This document shows positions 8,899-15,852 of a DNA stretch of 64,000 bases, one piece after another. The DNA is from Pseudaminobacter salicylatoxidans (GTDB taxonomy: Bacteria > Pseudomonadota > Alphaproteobacteria > Rhizobiales > Rhizobiaceae): assembly GCF_003148475.1 (NCBI RefSeq), contig NZ_QGGG01000006.1, forward strand, positions 1 through 64,000. The letters are read 5' to 3'. How positions within the stretch are numbered: position 1 is the stretch's first letter; every line of letters begins with the position of its first letter. The translations under genes and the position numbers were made by a program. A model generated the notes under the pieces. That model saw only the letters and a list, made by a program, of their open reading frames with translations, was not told the DNA's origin and searched no databases.

Positions 8899-9738
8899 AT
8901 GTCCGGATTCGCGCTGGTCATCGTGCTGACCGCCGCCTTGCTGCATGCAAGCTGGAACGCGCTGGTCAAGGCGGCCAGCGACCGCGCGGTGGTGCTTGCC
9001 GCCGTCTCGTCCATGCATGCGCTGCTCGGACTGGCGCTGGTGCTGTTCGCTCCGCTGCCCGCGCGTGAAAGCTGGCCCTATATCGCCGTTTCGACGGTCG
9101 TCCACTACGGCTACTACGTGTTCCTTTTCCATTCCTACCGGCTGGGCGATCTCAGTCAGGTCTATCCGATCTCGCGTGGTCTTGCACCGGTTCTCGTTGC
9201 GATAGGTGCCTATCTGCTGATCGGTGAAACCCTGCCGCCGGCCGGTTGGGCCGGGCTTGTCGCGATTTCCGCCGGCATCGGCTTCCTGGCACTTCAGCGT
9301 GGTGCCGTTCATGCCGATCCGCGCGCGGTGACGACGGCTGCCACCACGGGAATCCTGATCGCCTCCTATTCGGTGATCGACGGCATTGGCGTGCGGGTCT
9401 CGCAGGCCCCCTTCGGCTATATGGGATGGTTGTTCCTGCTCGAATTGCCCGTGACCCTTTTCGTGCTGTGGGGACGTCGCGCCGACCCTCACAATTTCGA
9501 CTGGCGCACCTTCCGCATCGGCATGATCGGCGGTGCCTTTGCGGTGACTGCCTATGGGCTGGTCATCTATGCCAAGACGATCGCGCCGCTCGGGGCGGTG
9601 TCGGCGGTTCGCGAATCCAGCGTCATCATCGCCGCACTGATCGGGCTGCTGCTGTTCGGCGAGCGGCCGTGGTTGGGCCGTCTGGTCTCGGCGGCGATTG
9701 TGGCCGGAGGGGTCGTAACGCTGGCCTTCGCCGCATAA
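8899..9738 (+). CDS. EamA/DMT-family transporter
   Basis: A 279-residue inner-membrane protein with ten predicted helices arranged as two EamA repeats (about residues 1-135 and 145-278). Family members export metabolites such as cysteine pathway intermediates or other amino acids; the substrate here cannot be read from sequence. Typical segments include SWNALVKAASDRAVVLA and YPISRGLAPVLVAIGAYLL. The start lies three bases after the stop codon of a 27-codon leader ORF, so translation is probably coupled. The aldo/keto reductase gene follows at 9844 on the same strand, possibly in the same transcript. Confidence 0.9.
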   Translation: MSGFALVIVLTAALLHASWNALVKAASDRAVVLAAVSSMHALLGLALVLFAPLPARESWPYIAVSTVVHYGYYVFLFHSYRLGDLSQVYPISRGLAPVLVAIGAYLLIGETLPPAGWAGLVAISAGIGFLALQRGAVHADPRAVTTAATTGILIASYSVIDGIGVRVSQAPFGYMGWLFLLELPVTLFVLWGRRADPHNFDWRTFRIGMIGGAFAVTAYGLVIYAKTIAPLGAVSAVRESSVIIAALIGLLLFGERPWLGRLVSAAIVAGGVVTLAFAA

Positions 9739-9843
9739 GCGGGGTTGGGGGGCGTTGTTGCCCGCTCGGGATTGGTCATGACGGCTGGGACCTGTATATG
9801 GTCCGGGTATCTTCCATTTCCTTGAAGGTAACGGGAAAACGTC

Positions 9844-10683
9844 ATGCAGCAGCGCCGCTTCGGCCGTACGGATCGCGCCGTGTCCGTCATCGGACAGGGA
9901 ACATGGTATATCGATGAAGGCGACCGTCGTGCCGCGGTCGAGGCTTTGCGCCGGGGCATCGACCTGGGCATGGGCCATATCGACACGGCCGAAATGTATG
10001 GCGATGCCGAACTGGTTGTCGCCGAAGCGATCGTCGGCCGCCGGGACGAGGTTTTCGTCGTGTCCAAGGTGCTGCCGAGCAACGCTTCATATGCCGGCAC
10101 GCTGGCTGCCTGCGAGCGCTCGCTGAAGCAGCTCGGAACCGACCGGCTCGACTGCTACCTGCTTCATTGGCGCGGCCGCTATCCGCTCGAAGAAACCTTC
10201 CGCGCTTTCGAGGACTTGCGCGAGGCCGGCAAGATCCTCTCCTGGGGCGTCAGCAATTTCGACGTGGACGATCTCGACGAGGCGCTGGCCGTGGCGGGCG
10301 ACGGCAGGATCGCCTGCAACCAGGTTCTTTACCATTTGCGGGAGCGTGCCATCGAGCATGGCGTGCTGCCCTGGTGTGCGGAGCGCGGCGTTGCGGTGGT
10401 GGCCTACAGCCCTTTCGGGCATGACGGGTTTCCTTCCGTCGCATCGGCGGGCGGGCGCGTGCTGGCCGAGATCGGCAAGGCGCATGGCGCCACGGCGCGT
10501 CAGGTGGCGCTGGCGTTTCTCACGCGCGATCCGGCGGTGTTTGCCATTCCCAAGGCGTCGCGCGCTGCGCACACCGCCGACAATGCCATGGCCGGGGATA
10601 TTCGCCTGAGCGAGGTGGAAATCGAACGCATCGAACAGGCGTTCCCGCGTGGCCGATGGCCCGGCAGCCTGCCTATGATCTGA
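9844..10683 (+). CDS. Aldo/keto reductase
   Basis: A 279-residue NADPH-dependent oxidoreductase of the aldo/keto reductase superfamily (TIM barrel). The catalytic tetrad is intact: Asp47 (GHIDTAEMYG), Tyr52, Lys75 (VVSKVL) and His108 (CYLLHW). The C-terminal nucleotide-binding region contains IPKASRAAH. Physiological substrate is unknown. It lies 105 bases downstream of the EamA gene; a ribosome-binding site is not strong (AACGGGAAAACGTC before ATG). Confidence 0.93.
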   Translation: MQQRRFGRTDRAVSVIGQGTWYIDEGDRRAAVEALRRGIDLGMGHIDTAEMYGDAELVVAEAIVGRRDEVFVVSKVLPSNASYAGTLAACERSLKQLGTDRLDCYLLHWRGRYPLEETFRAFEDLREAGKILSWGVSNFDVDDLDEALAVAGDGRIACNQVLYHLRERAIEHGVLPWCAERGVAVVAYSPFGHDGFPSVASAGGRVLAEIGKAHGATARQVALAFLTRDPAVFAIPKASRAAHTADNAMAGDIRLSEVEIERIEQAFPRGRWPGSLPMI

Positions 10684-10864
10684 GCGCGAAGCTCCCGCGA
10701 ATTGTCCCTTGCATAACAGCCTCTGGCAGCGATCAAATGCGCGCTACCGGAGGCTTTTCATCCCAAAGGCCTGCCCTAACTCCGATCTCGTACCCTGGCT
10801 GCACAATCGCGATCCCGGCCCGATGAGCCGGCGGCCGGACACGCCTGCAGCCGGTGCTGGCCGG

Positions 10865-10893
10865 CTTTCCTCCAGATGAAAGGAGTTTTAGCC
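10865..10893 (+). promoter_or_regulatory. SD-masking hairpin before hsp20 (candidate RNA thermometer)
   Basis: CTTTC at 10865-10869 can pair with GAAAG at 10878-10882; alternatively CTCC at 10870-10873 can pair with GGAG at 10882-10885. Either pairing covers the AGGAG ribosome-binding site (10881-10885), and an outer GGCT/AGCC pair can close the structure at 10863-10893. Small heat-shock genes of rhizobia are often preceded by ROSE-type thermometers, so a temperature-sensing role is plausible. Confidence 0.5.
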
Positions 10894-11385
10894 ATGGCGC
10901 GTCGTTCGCTCATGCCCTTCAGCGGCAACAATATGATGAGCAGTGATTCGTTCCTGTCCCTGCAGCAGGGCATGAACAGGCTGTTCGACGAGGTGTTCCA
11001 CGGTTCGAGGCTGCCCCTGATGGAGCGCGACGAAGGCATGATCGTTCCGCAGATCAATGTCTCCGAGACCGAAAACGAGGTGCATATTACGGCCGAACTG
11101 CCCGGTGTGGCCGAAAAGGATGTCGAGGTCATGCTGGATGGCGATGTCCTGACGATCCGCGGCGAGAAGAAGATGGAAAAGAAGGAGGACAGGGAGAATT
11201 ATCACTTTGTCGAACGCTCCTTCGGACAGTTCCAGCGTTCGATCCGCGTGCCGCATTCCATCAATCCCGAGCAGGTCCATGCGCATGTGGTCGATGGCGT
11301 GTTGTCGATCACGCTGCCGAAGAATGCTGCGAAGGAAAAGACCCGGCACATCAAGGTCGGCTCGGGAAGCTCGACCAGTCACTGA
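10894..11385 (+). CDS. Hsp20 family small heat-shock protein
   Basis: A 163-residue small heat-shock protein with a complete alpha-crystallin domain at about residues 45-145 (INVSETENEVHITAELPGV through FGQFQRSIRVP) and the C-terminal strand region DGVLSITLPK. It forms oligomers that hold unfolding proteins in solution. The ATG at 10894 is chosen because AAAGGAG precedes it by 8-9 bases; an upstream in-frame ATG at 10876 lies within the leader. The 3' end overlaps that of the convergent FUSC-type gene by seven bases. Confidence 0.94.
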   Translation: MARRSLMPFSGNNMMSSDSFLSLQQGMNRLFDEVFHGSRLPLMERDEGMIVPQINVSETENEVHITAELPGVAEKDVEVMLDGDVLTIRGEKKMEKKEDRENYHFVERSFGQFQRSIRVPHSINPEQVHAHVVDGVLSITLPKNAAKEKTRHIKVGSGSSTSH

Positions 11386-12395
11386 GACCCGGTAGAGGCC
11401 GTGGCCGCGAAAGTGCACAATGCCGCTTCCACGGCGATGAGGCGGTCCATGCAGGTGCGCCAGCTTTGCGGAAGGGTATCCAGCGGCAAGGCTGGCGCAG
11501 GCGCAAGGTTCTCGGGCGTTGTGCCCGAGGCCAGCGCCGCGCAAAGTCGCGCCGCATCCCGCACGCGCCCTTCCAGCCCTGATGGAATCGGCGCCTCATT
11601 CTTGCGCAGGGCGTTCGCCAGCGCCTCCCCGAACAGCAGCGCGTTCGCGTAAAGCCTGATCGAGCGGCGGTCATAGCGTGCCGCAAGCTCGTTTATCTCT
11701 CCGGCCGAGATGCGTCCACGCAACGACCAGCGCGCCGCATGGCGTGCCCAGCCTATGCTTGAGGCGAGCACGTTGAGGCTCTCATGCGCGGTGGAGAACT
11801 TGTCCATCGCCGCCTGCGCGGCTGACGTGTCGGCTCGCGCCAATGCGTCGGCGCTGGAGGAAAAGCCAGTCCCGAGATCGCGCAGCAGCTTCCGTGCAGC
11901 CTGCTTGATCAGGTTGACCGGATCGGGCGTCACCAGAAGCTGGCTGAACAGCAATGCCACGACGATGCCTATGCAGGAATCCAGCAGCCGCACATAGCCC
12001 GCCGTTTGCGGCCCCATCACCAGCACCAATATGGTCGAGACGCCGGCCTGGATCGGAACCACCGGCCCGAGCCCGAAGGAGGAGGCAAGCATCATGGCCA
12101 CGAAGGTGGCCACCGAACCGCGCAACAGCAGCATGCTGCTGCCGACGGCCAGCGCCAGTTCGCCGATGAGGATGCCCAGCCCGACGCCGACCAGCATGCC
12201 CACTGCCTGCCGCGCGTGGCTGGGCAGGCCCGGAGCCAGGGAGACAAGCGCCACGATGGCGGCGAAGACGGGGTAGGGGTGGCCGAGCAGTTTCTGCGAG
12301 AGCAACCAGGCGACCGCTCCCGCAATCGAGGAAAACAGCACGTCGCGCCAGGCGTTCGACCAGCGTGCGACGATGATGCCGGCGAAACCCCTCAT
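11379..12395 (-). CDS. FUSC-family membrane protein
   Basis: About 338 residues starting at the ATG at 12395 (preceded by GGAAAAGG on the coding strand). The N-terminal half has about six membrane segments (LGILIGELALAVGSSMLLL, GYVRLLDSCIGIVVALLF) typical of the FUSC/aromatic-acid exporter superfamily, and the C-terminal half is a soluble helical domain. Family members are linked to efflux of aromatic acids and other organic anions; the substrate is not known here. An upstream extension to 12521 is possible but its residue composition is poor. The last bases overlap the convergent hsp20 gene. Confidence 0.82.
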   Translation of the reverse strand: MRGFAGIIVARWSNAWRDVLFSSIAGAVAWLLSQKLLGHPYPVFAAIVALVSLAPGLPSHARQAVGMLVGVGLGILIGELALAVGSSMLLLRGSVATFVAMMLASSFGLGPVVPIQAGVSTILVLVMGPQTAGYVRLLDSCIGIVVALLFSQLLVTPDPVNLIKQAARKLLRDLGTGFSSSADALARADTSAAQAAMDKFSTAHESLNVLASSIGWARHAARWSLRGRISAGEINELAARYDRRSIRLYANALLFGEALANALRKNEAPIPSGLEGRVRDAARLCAALASGTTPENLAPAPALPLDTLPQSWRTCMDRLIAVEAALCTFAATASTGSQ

Positions 12396-12595
12396 GACGC
12401 CTTTTCCGTCGCTCCGCTTGCTCGGACAGATGACCGAGCAGATCATTTTCTTCCAGCGGGCGCAAGGCGCTACCTGGCGCGTATGGCGGTCAGCGTCCCG
12501 GCATTGCCCCTTTTTCGCCATCGCCGAGACATTCGCCCGTCATCGAACGCAGGCAGTTTCCGCAGCGTGTTCGGCGGCGCGATTCGGAGGCGAAA

Positions 12596-12766
12596 ATGCA
12601 GGTGCCATATGAGACGACGCTGGAGGAGATCCTCAACGAGCCCATCATCCAGCAGGTGATGGCGCGCGACGGCGTCAGGAGCGACGATATTGTGCGGCTG
12701 CTGCGGCAGGCGCGCATGCGCTCGGTCCGTCGCATGCGCGGGCGCATGTCCTATCCGATCGACTGA
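12596..12766 (+). CDS. Small basic hypothetical protein (56 aa)
   Basis: The frame begins at ATG 12596 behind GGAGGCGAAA and encodes 56 residues with a coherent two-part layout: an acidic helix-like start (MQVPYETTLEEILNEPIIQQ) and a basic tail rich in Arg and Met (SVRRMRGRMSYPID). The ribosome-binding site and codon use resemble those of neighbouring genes. I do not recognise a characterised family; the layout suggests a small nucleic-acid-binding or regulatory protein, but that is speculative. It ends 12 bases from the convergent end of the antiporter operon. Confidence 0.65.
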   Translation: MQVPYETTLEEILNEPIIQQVMARDGVRSDDIVRLLRQARMRSVRRMRGRMSYPID

Positions 12767-12778
12767 GCGGTTTGGGTG

Positions 12779-13144
12779 CTACTCGTCGTCCGATTGCGCT
12801 TTCGCCCGTCCCGGCACTTCGGGATTGCGCTCGGCGCGATCGCGATAGAGCGCGGCGCGCGCCAGCAGCATCAGCGTGACCGGCGTCGTCACGGTCACGA
12901 ATACCGCAATCAGCGCCTCGTGCAGCACGGGGCGCGACTGCAGCACGGAAAAGAAGATGATGGAACCGATCAGCACCCCGGCGGCACCCCAGGTGCTGCC
13001 CAGCGTGGGCGCATGCATGCGCTCGTAGAAGGTTTTCAGCCGCAGCAGGCCGAGCGCGCCGATCACGGTGAAGCCCGCGCCGACCAGCACGAAGAAAGCT
13101 GTCAGCACCGCTGCCCAGACCGGAATATCGGCGGCGTGGCTCAT
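12779..13144 (-). CDS. mrpG: Monovalent cation/H+ antiporter subunit G
   Basis: A 121-residue protein with three membrane helices (VLTAFFVLVGAGFTVIGALG) and the family segment GLLRLKTFYERMHAPT. It is the last subunit of the six-gene Mrp/Pha/Mnh operon, which forms a large inner-membrane complex exchanging sodium or potassium for protons and supporting pH and salt tolerance. It overlaps the F gene by four bases. The charged C-terminal tail is cytoplasmic by prediction. Confidence 0.95.
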   Translation of the reverse strand: MSHAADIPVWAAVLTAFFVLVGAGFTVIGALGLLRLKTFYERMHAPTLGSTWGAAGVLIGSIIFFSVLQSRPVLHEALIAVFVTVTTPVTLMLLARAALYRDRAERNPEVPGRAKAQSDDE

Positions 13145-13422
13145 TCGATCACCTCGCCGCGCATGAGGAATTTCGCCAACGCCACGGTGGACACGAAACC
13201 CAGCAGCGAGATCACCAGCGCCGCCTCGAAATAGAGCGTGCTGCCGGTCCTGATGCCGAACACCAGCAGCAGCAGCATGGCGCTTACATAGAGCGCATCG
13301 AGGCTGAGAATGCGATCCTGCGCGCGCGGCCCGCGCACCATGCGGAAGGTCGCTATTGCCATGGCGACGGCGAGAAGAATCTGTGCGACCAATAGCGACC
13401 AGAACAGGATGACGGCGCTCAT
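13141..13422 (-). CDS. mrpF: Monovalent cation/H+ antiporter subunit F
   Basis: A 93-residue subunit with three membrane helices and the conserved segment MVRGPRAQDRILSLDALYV, characteristic of MrpF. The start ATG at 13422 overlaps the end of the E gene by four bases; an upstream extension would lie wholly within E and is rejected. MrpF is needed for assembly of the antiporter complex in other bacteria. Confidence 0.95.
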   Translation of the reverse strand: MSAVILFWSLLVAQILLAVAMAIATFRMVRGPRAQDRILSLDALYVSAMLLLLVFGIRTGSTLYFEAALVISLLGFVSTVALAKFLMRGEVIE

Positions 13423-13904
13423 TCGAATATCTCCATCAGCAGGCGCTCGTAGCGGTTCTTGATGAGATCGATCCACTCCCCTTCATCGACAAGGTCGAAG
13501 ACATGCAGCAGCAGCGTGCTGCGCGCGGAATCATATTCCACCCACGCCGTGCCCGGCGTGCTGGTGACGATGCAGGCCAGCACCGACAGGCCGGTATGGT
13601 CGCGCAGGTCGAGCGGTATGGTGACGAAGCCGGATACCCGCCGCACATGCTTCTGCCGCAGGATCAGCCGCGCCACCGCGATGTTGGAACGCAATATGTC
13701 GGCCGCCACGATGGCGATGAGCTGGGGAATGGACAACCAGCGTCTTATCCTTGGCTTCTGCGGCTGCAGCCGTGCCATGACGTTGGAGGCCGATATGGCG
13801 ATCACGGCGCCCAGCAGTACATGGCCGGACGTCAGGTCGTTGAGCAACACCCACATGACCAGCAGCGAGGCAGTCAGCAGCGGATAGGGCAGCAGGCGCC
13901 TCAC
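13419..13904 (-). CDS. mrpE: Monovalent cation/H+ antiporter subunit E
   Basis: A 161-residue protein starting at GTG 13904, which follows GAAGGAGG by six bases on the coding strand and overlaps the D stop codon (GTGA). It has two to three N-terminal membrane helices (PLLTASLLVMWVLLNDL) followed by a cytoplasmic domain with the family segment TVTPGTAWV-like 'TSTPGTAWVEYDSA'. Much longer upstream open frame is antisense-like readthrough of subunit D in another frame and is not used. Confidence 0.94.
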   Translation of the reverse strand: MRRLLPYPLLTASLLVMWVLLNDLTSGHVLLGAVIAISASNVMARLQPQKPRIRRWLSIPQLIAIVAADILRSNIAVARLILRQKHVRRVSGFVTIPLDLRDHTGLSVLACIVTSTPGTAWVEYDSARSTLLLHVFDLVDEGEWIDLIKNRYERLLMEIFE

Positions 13905-15517
13905 TGCGCACCTCCTTCCCCCGGCGCGGGAACACGCGGTGCCGACAGCACGTCCTGGATATATTGCGTGGGCGCGCGCAGAGCGTGTGCCGTGTCCTCC
14001 ATATAGCGCATCACCGGCCCGCCCTGGACGGTGAGTGCCAGCGTCAGCACCAGCAGCAGCACGATCGGCACGACCTCGACGATCAGCACGCGCGGCACGA
14101 CCGCCTCGATCGGCGCCCAGAAGACGCGGATGCCGACGCGCGACATGGCCAGCAGCGCCGAGAGGCCCGACAGGATGAGCAGGAGGGTGAAGACCCAGGC
14201 CGTGGTGGAAACGCCCGTCGCGGTTTCGGCCGGATTGAACAGGGCGACCATCATTGCCAGCTTGGCAATGAAGCCCGAAAGCGGCGGCAGGCCGGCAAGC
14301 AGGATGCCGCAGCCGCCGAAGCAAACGCCGAGGATGGCCAGCGTGCCGGGCAGCGCCACGCCGGCCTCGGCTTCCGCCTCGTCCTCGTCTTCGTCGCCGA
14401 AGGCTTCGGCGGTCACGGCCAGGATGCCGGCTGCCGGATCCTGGCCGCGCTCGATCAGTTCGATCAGCAGGAAGAAGGCGCTGACGGTCAGGGTAGAGCT
14501 GACCAGATAGAACAGCGCGCCGCCCGTCACCCCGGTATCGGAAAAGCCGATGGCCGTCAGCAGCGTGCCGGAGGAGACCAGCACGCTGTAGGCGGCCAGC
14601 CGCGCCATCGCCTGCGAGGCAAGCACGCCGATCATGCCGTAGGTCAGGGTGGCCATGCCGCCGATCAGCAGCAGCTTGCTGCCGAAGCCTTCGGAGGTGC
14701 CGGCCTCCGCGCCGAAGAACAGCGGCGACAGCCGCAGCAGCACATAGATGCCGACCTTGCTGAGAATGGCGAAGATCGCCGCCACGGGCGCTGCCGCCAC
14801 CGTATAGGCGTTGAGCAGCGAAAACGACAGCGGCCACATGCCTGCCTTGATCAGGAAGGCGATGCCCAGAACGGCCGCGCCGGCTTCCAGAAGCAGCCGG
14901 TCGTTGCCGGTGACGGCCGGGATCCTGACCGCGAGATCGGCCATGTTCAGCGTGCCGGTGACGCCGTAGATCAGCGCCACGCCGATCAGGAACAGGAACG
15001 AGGCCGACAGATTGACCGCGATATAATGCAGGCCGGCCCTGACGCGTTGCTGGCCAGAGCCGTGCAGCACGAGTCCATAGGAAGCCGCCAGCATCACCTC
15101 GAAGAAGACGAACAGGTTGAACAGGTCGCCCGTCAGAACCGCGCCGTTGACGCCCATCAGAAGCAGCTGGAACAGCGTGTGGAAATAGGCGCCCACCTTG
15201 TGCCAGCGGGCGAGCGAGAACATCAGCGAGGCGATGGCCAGCACGCTGGTCAGCACCAGCATCAGCGCCGTCAGGCGGTCAAGCACCAGCACGATGCCGA
15301 AGGGCGCCGGCCAGTTGCCGAGCTGGTAGACGCCGGTGGTCGAGCCGTCGGCAAAGCGCAGCAGCGTGACCGCCACGCACAGCATCGCCAGGGTCGAGAT
15401 GAGGTTGACGACGCCTTTCAGGAATTGCCGGCGTTCGTCATAGAGCAGCAGCAGCGCGCCCGCCACCAGCGGCAGCAGGATCGGCGCGATGATCAGATGG
15501 TGCGCCCAGCCGGTCAC
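13901..15517 (-). CDS. mrpD: Monovalent cation/H+ antiporter subunit D
   Basis: A 538-residue, about 14-helix membrane protein homologous to complex I NuoL/M/N and to MrpA, carrying the proton-conducting core. Seen are VMLAASYGLVLHGSG, with the conserved glutamate of the preceding helix (FFEVMLA), and IAFLIKAGMWPL with the key lysine. The GTG at 15517 is selected because it overlaps the subunit C stop by four bases (GTGA). An acidic insert (EDEDEAEAEAG, around residue 375) lies in a loop and is unusual compared with the bulk of the chain. Confidence 0.95.
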   Translation of the reverse strand: MTGWAHHLIIAPILLPLVAGALLLLYDERRQFLKGVVNLISTLAMLCVAVTLLRFADGSTTGVYQLGNWPAPFGIVLVLDRLTALMLVLTSVLAIASLMFSLARWHKVGAYFHTLFQLLLMGVNGAVLTGDLFNLFVFFEVMLAASYGLVLHGSGQQRVRAGLHYIAVNLSASFLFLIGVALIYGVTGTLNMADLAVRIPAVTGNDRLLLEAGAAVLGIAFLIKAGMWPLSFSLLNAYTVAAAPVAAIFAILSKVGIYVLLRLSPLFFGAEAGTSEGFGSKLLLIGGMATLTYGMIGVLASQAMARLAAYSVLVSSGTLLTAIGFSDTGVTGGALFYLVSSTLTVSAFFLLIELIERGQDPAAGILAVTAEAFGDEDEDEAEAEAGVALPGTLAILGVCFGGCGILLAGLPPLSGFIAKLAMMVALFNPAETATGVSTTAWVFTLLLILSGLSALLAMSRVGIRVFWAPIEAVVPRVLIVEVVPIVLLLVLTLALTVQGGPVMRYMEDTAHALRAPTQYIQDVLSAPRVPAPGEGGAQ

Positions 15518-15852
15518 TGCTGCTCCCTCCCGTCGACATGGTCCGTGCCGGTCAGGCCGCGCGAGGCCAGTAGCACGACGAGGAAGAGGGCGGTGGTGGC
15601 AAAACCGATGACGATGGCCGTCAGCACCAGAGCCTGCGGCACCGGATCGGCATAGTCGGCGATGTTGCCGGTCTGTCCGGCGAGCACGGGCGGGGCGTTG
15701 GAGCGCAGCCTGCCCATGCTGAAGATGAACAGGTTGACCGAATAGGAAATCAGCGAAAGCCCGATGATGACCTGATAGGTGCGCGGGCGCAGCAACAGCC
15801 ACACGCCCGAACCCGCCAGCACGCCGATGGCAATGGAAAGGATCAGTTCCAT
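15514..15852 (-). CDS. mrpC: Monovalent cation/H+ antiporter subunit C
   Basis: A 112-residue, three-helix protein of the NuoK/MrpC family (SLISYSVNLFIFSMGR, ADPVPQALVLTAIVIGFA). The ATG at 15852 overlaps the stop codon of the AB subunit by one base (TGATG), showing translational coupling. NuoK-type helices supply membrane-embedded charged residues for ion movement; the DPxPQALVLTAIVI motif is intact. Confidence 0.95.
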   Translation of the reverse strand: MELILSIAIGVLAGSGVWLLLRPRTYQVIIGLSLISYSVNLFIFSMGRLRSNAPPVLAGQTGNIADYADPVPQALVLTAIVIGFATTALFLVVLLASRGLTGTDHVDGREQQ

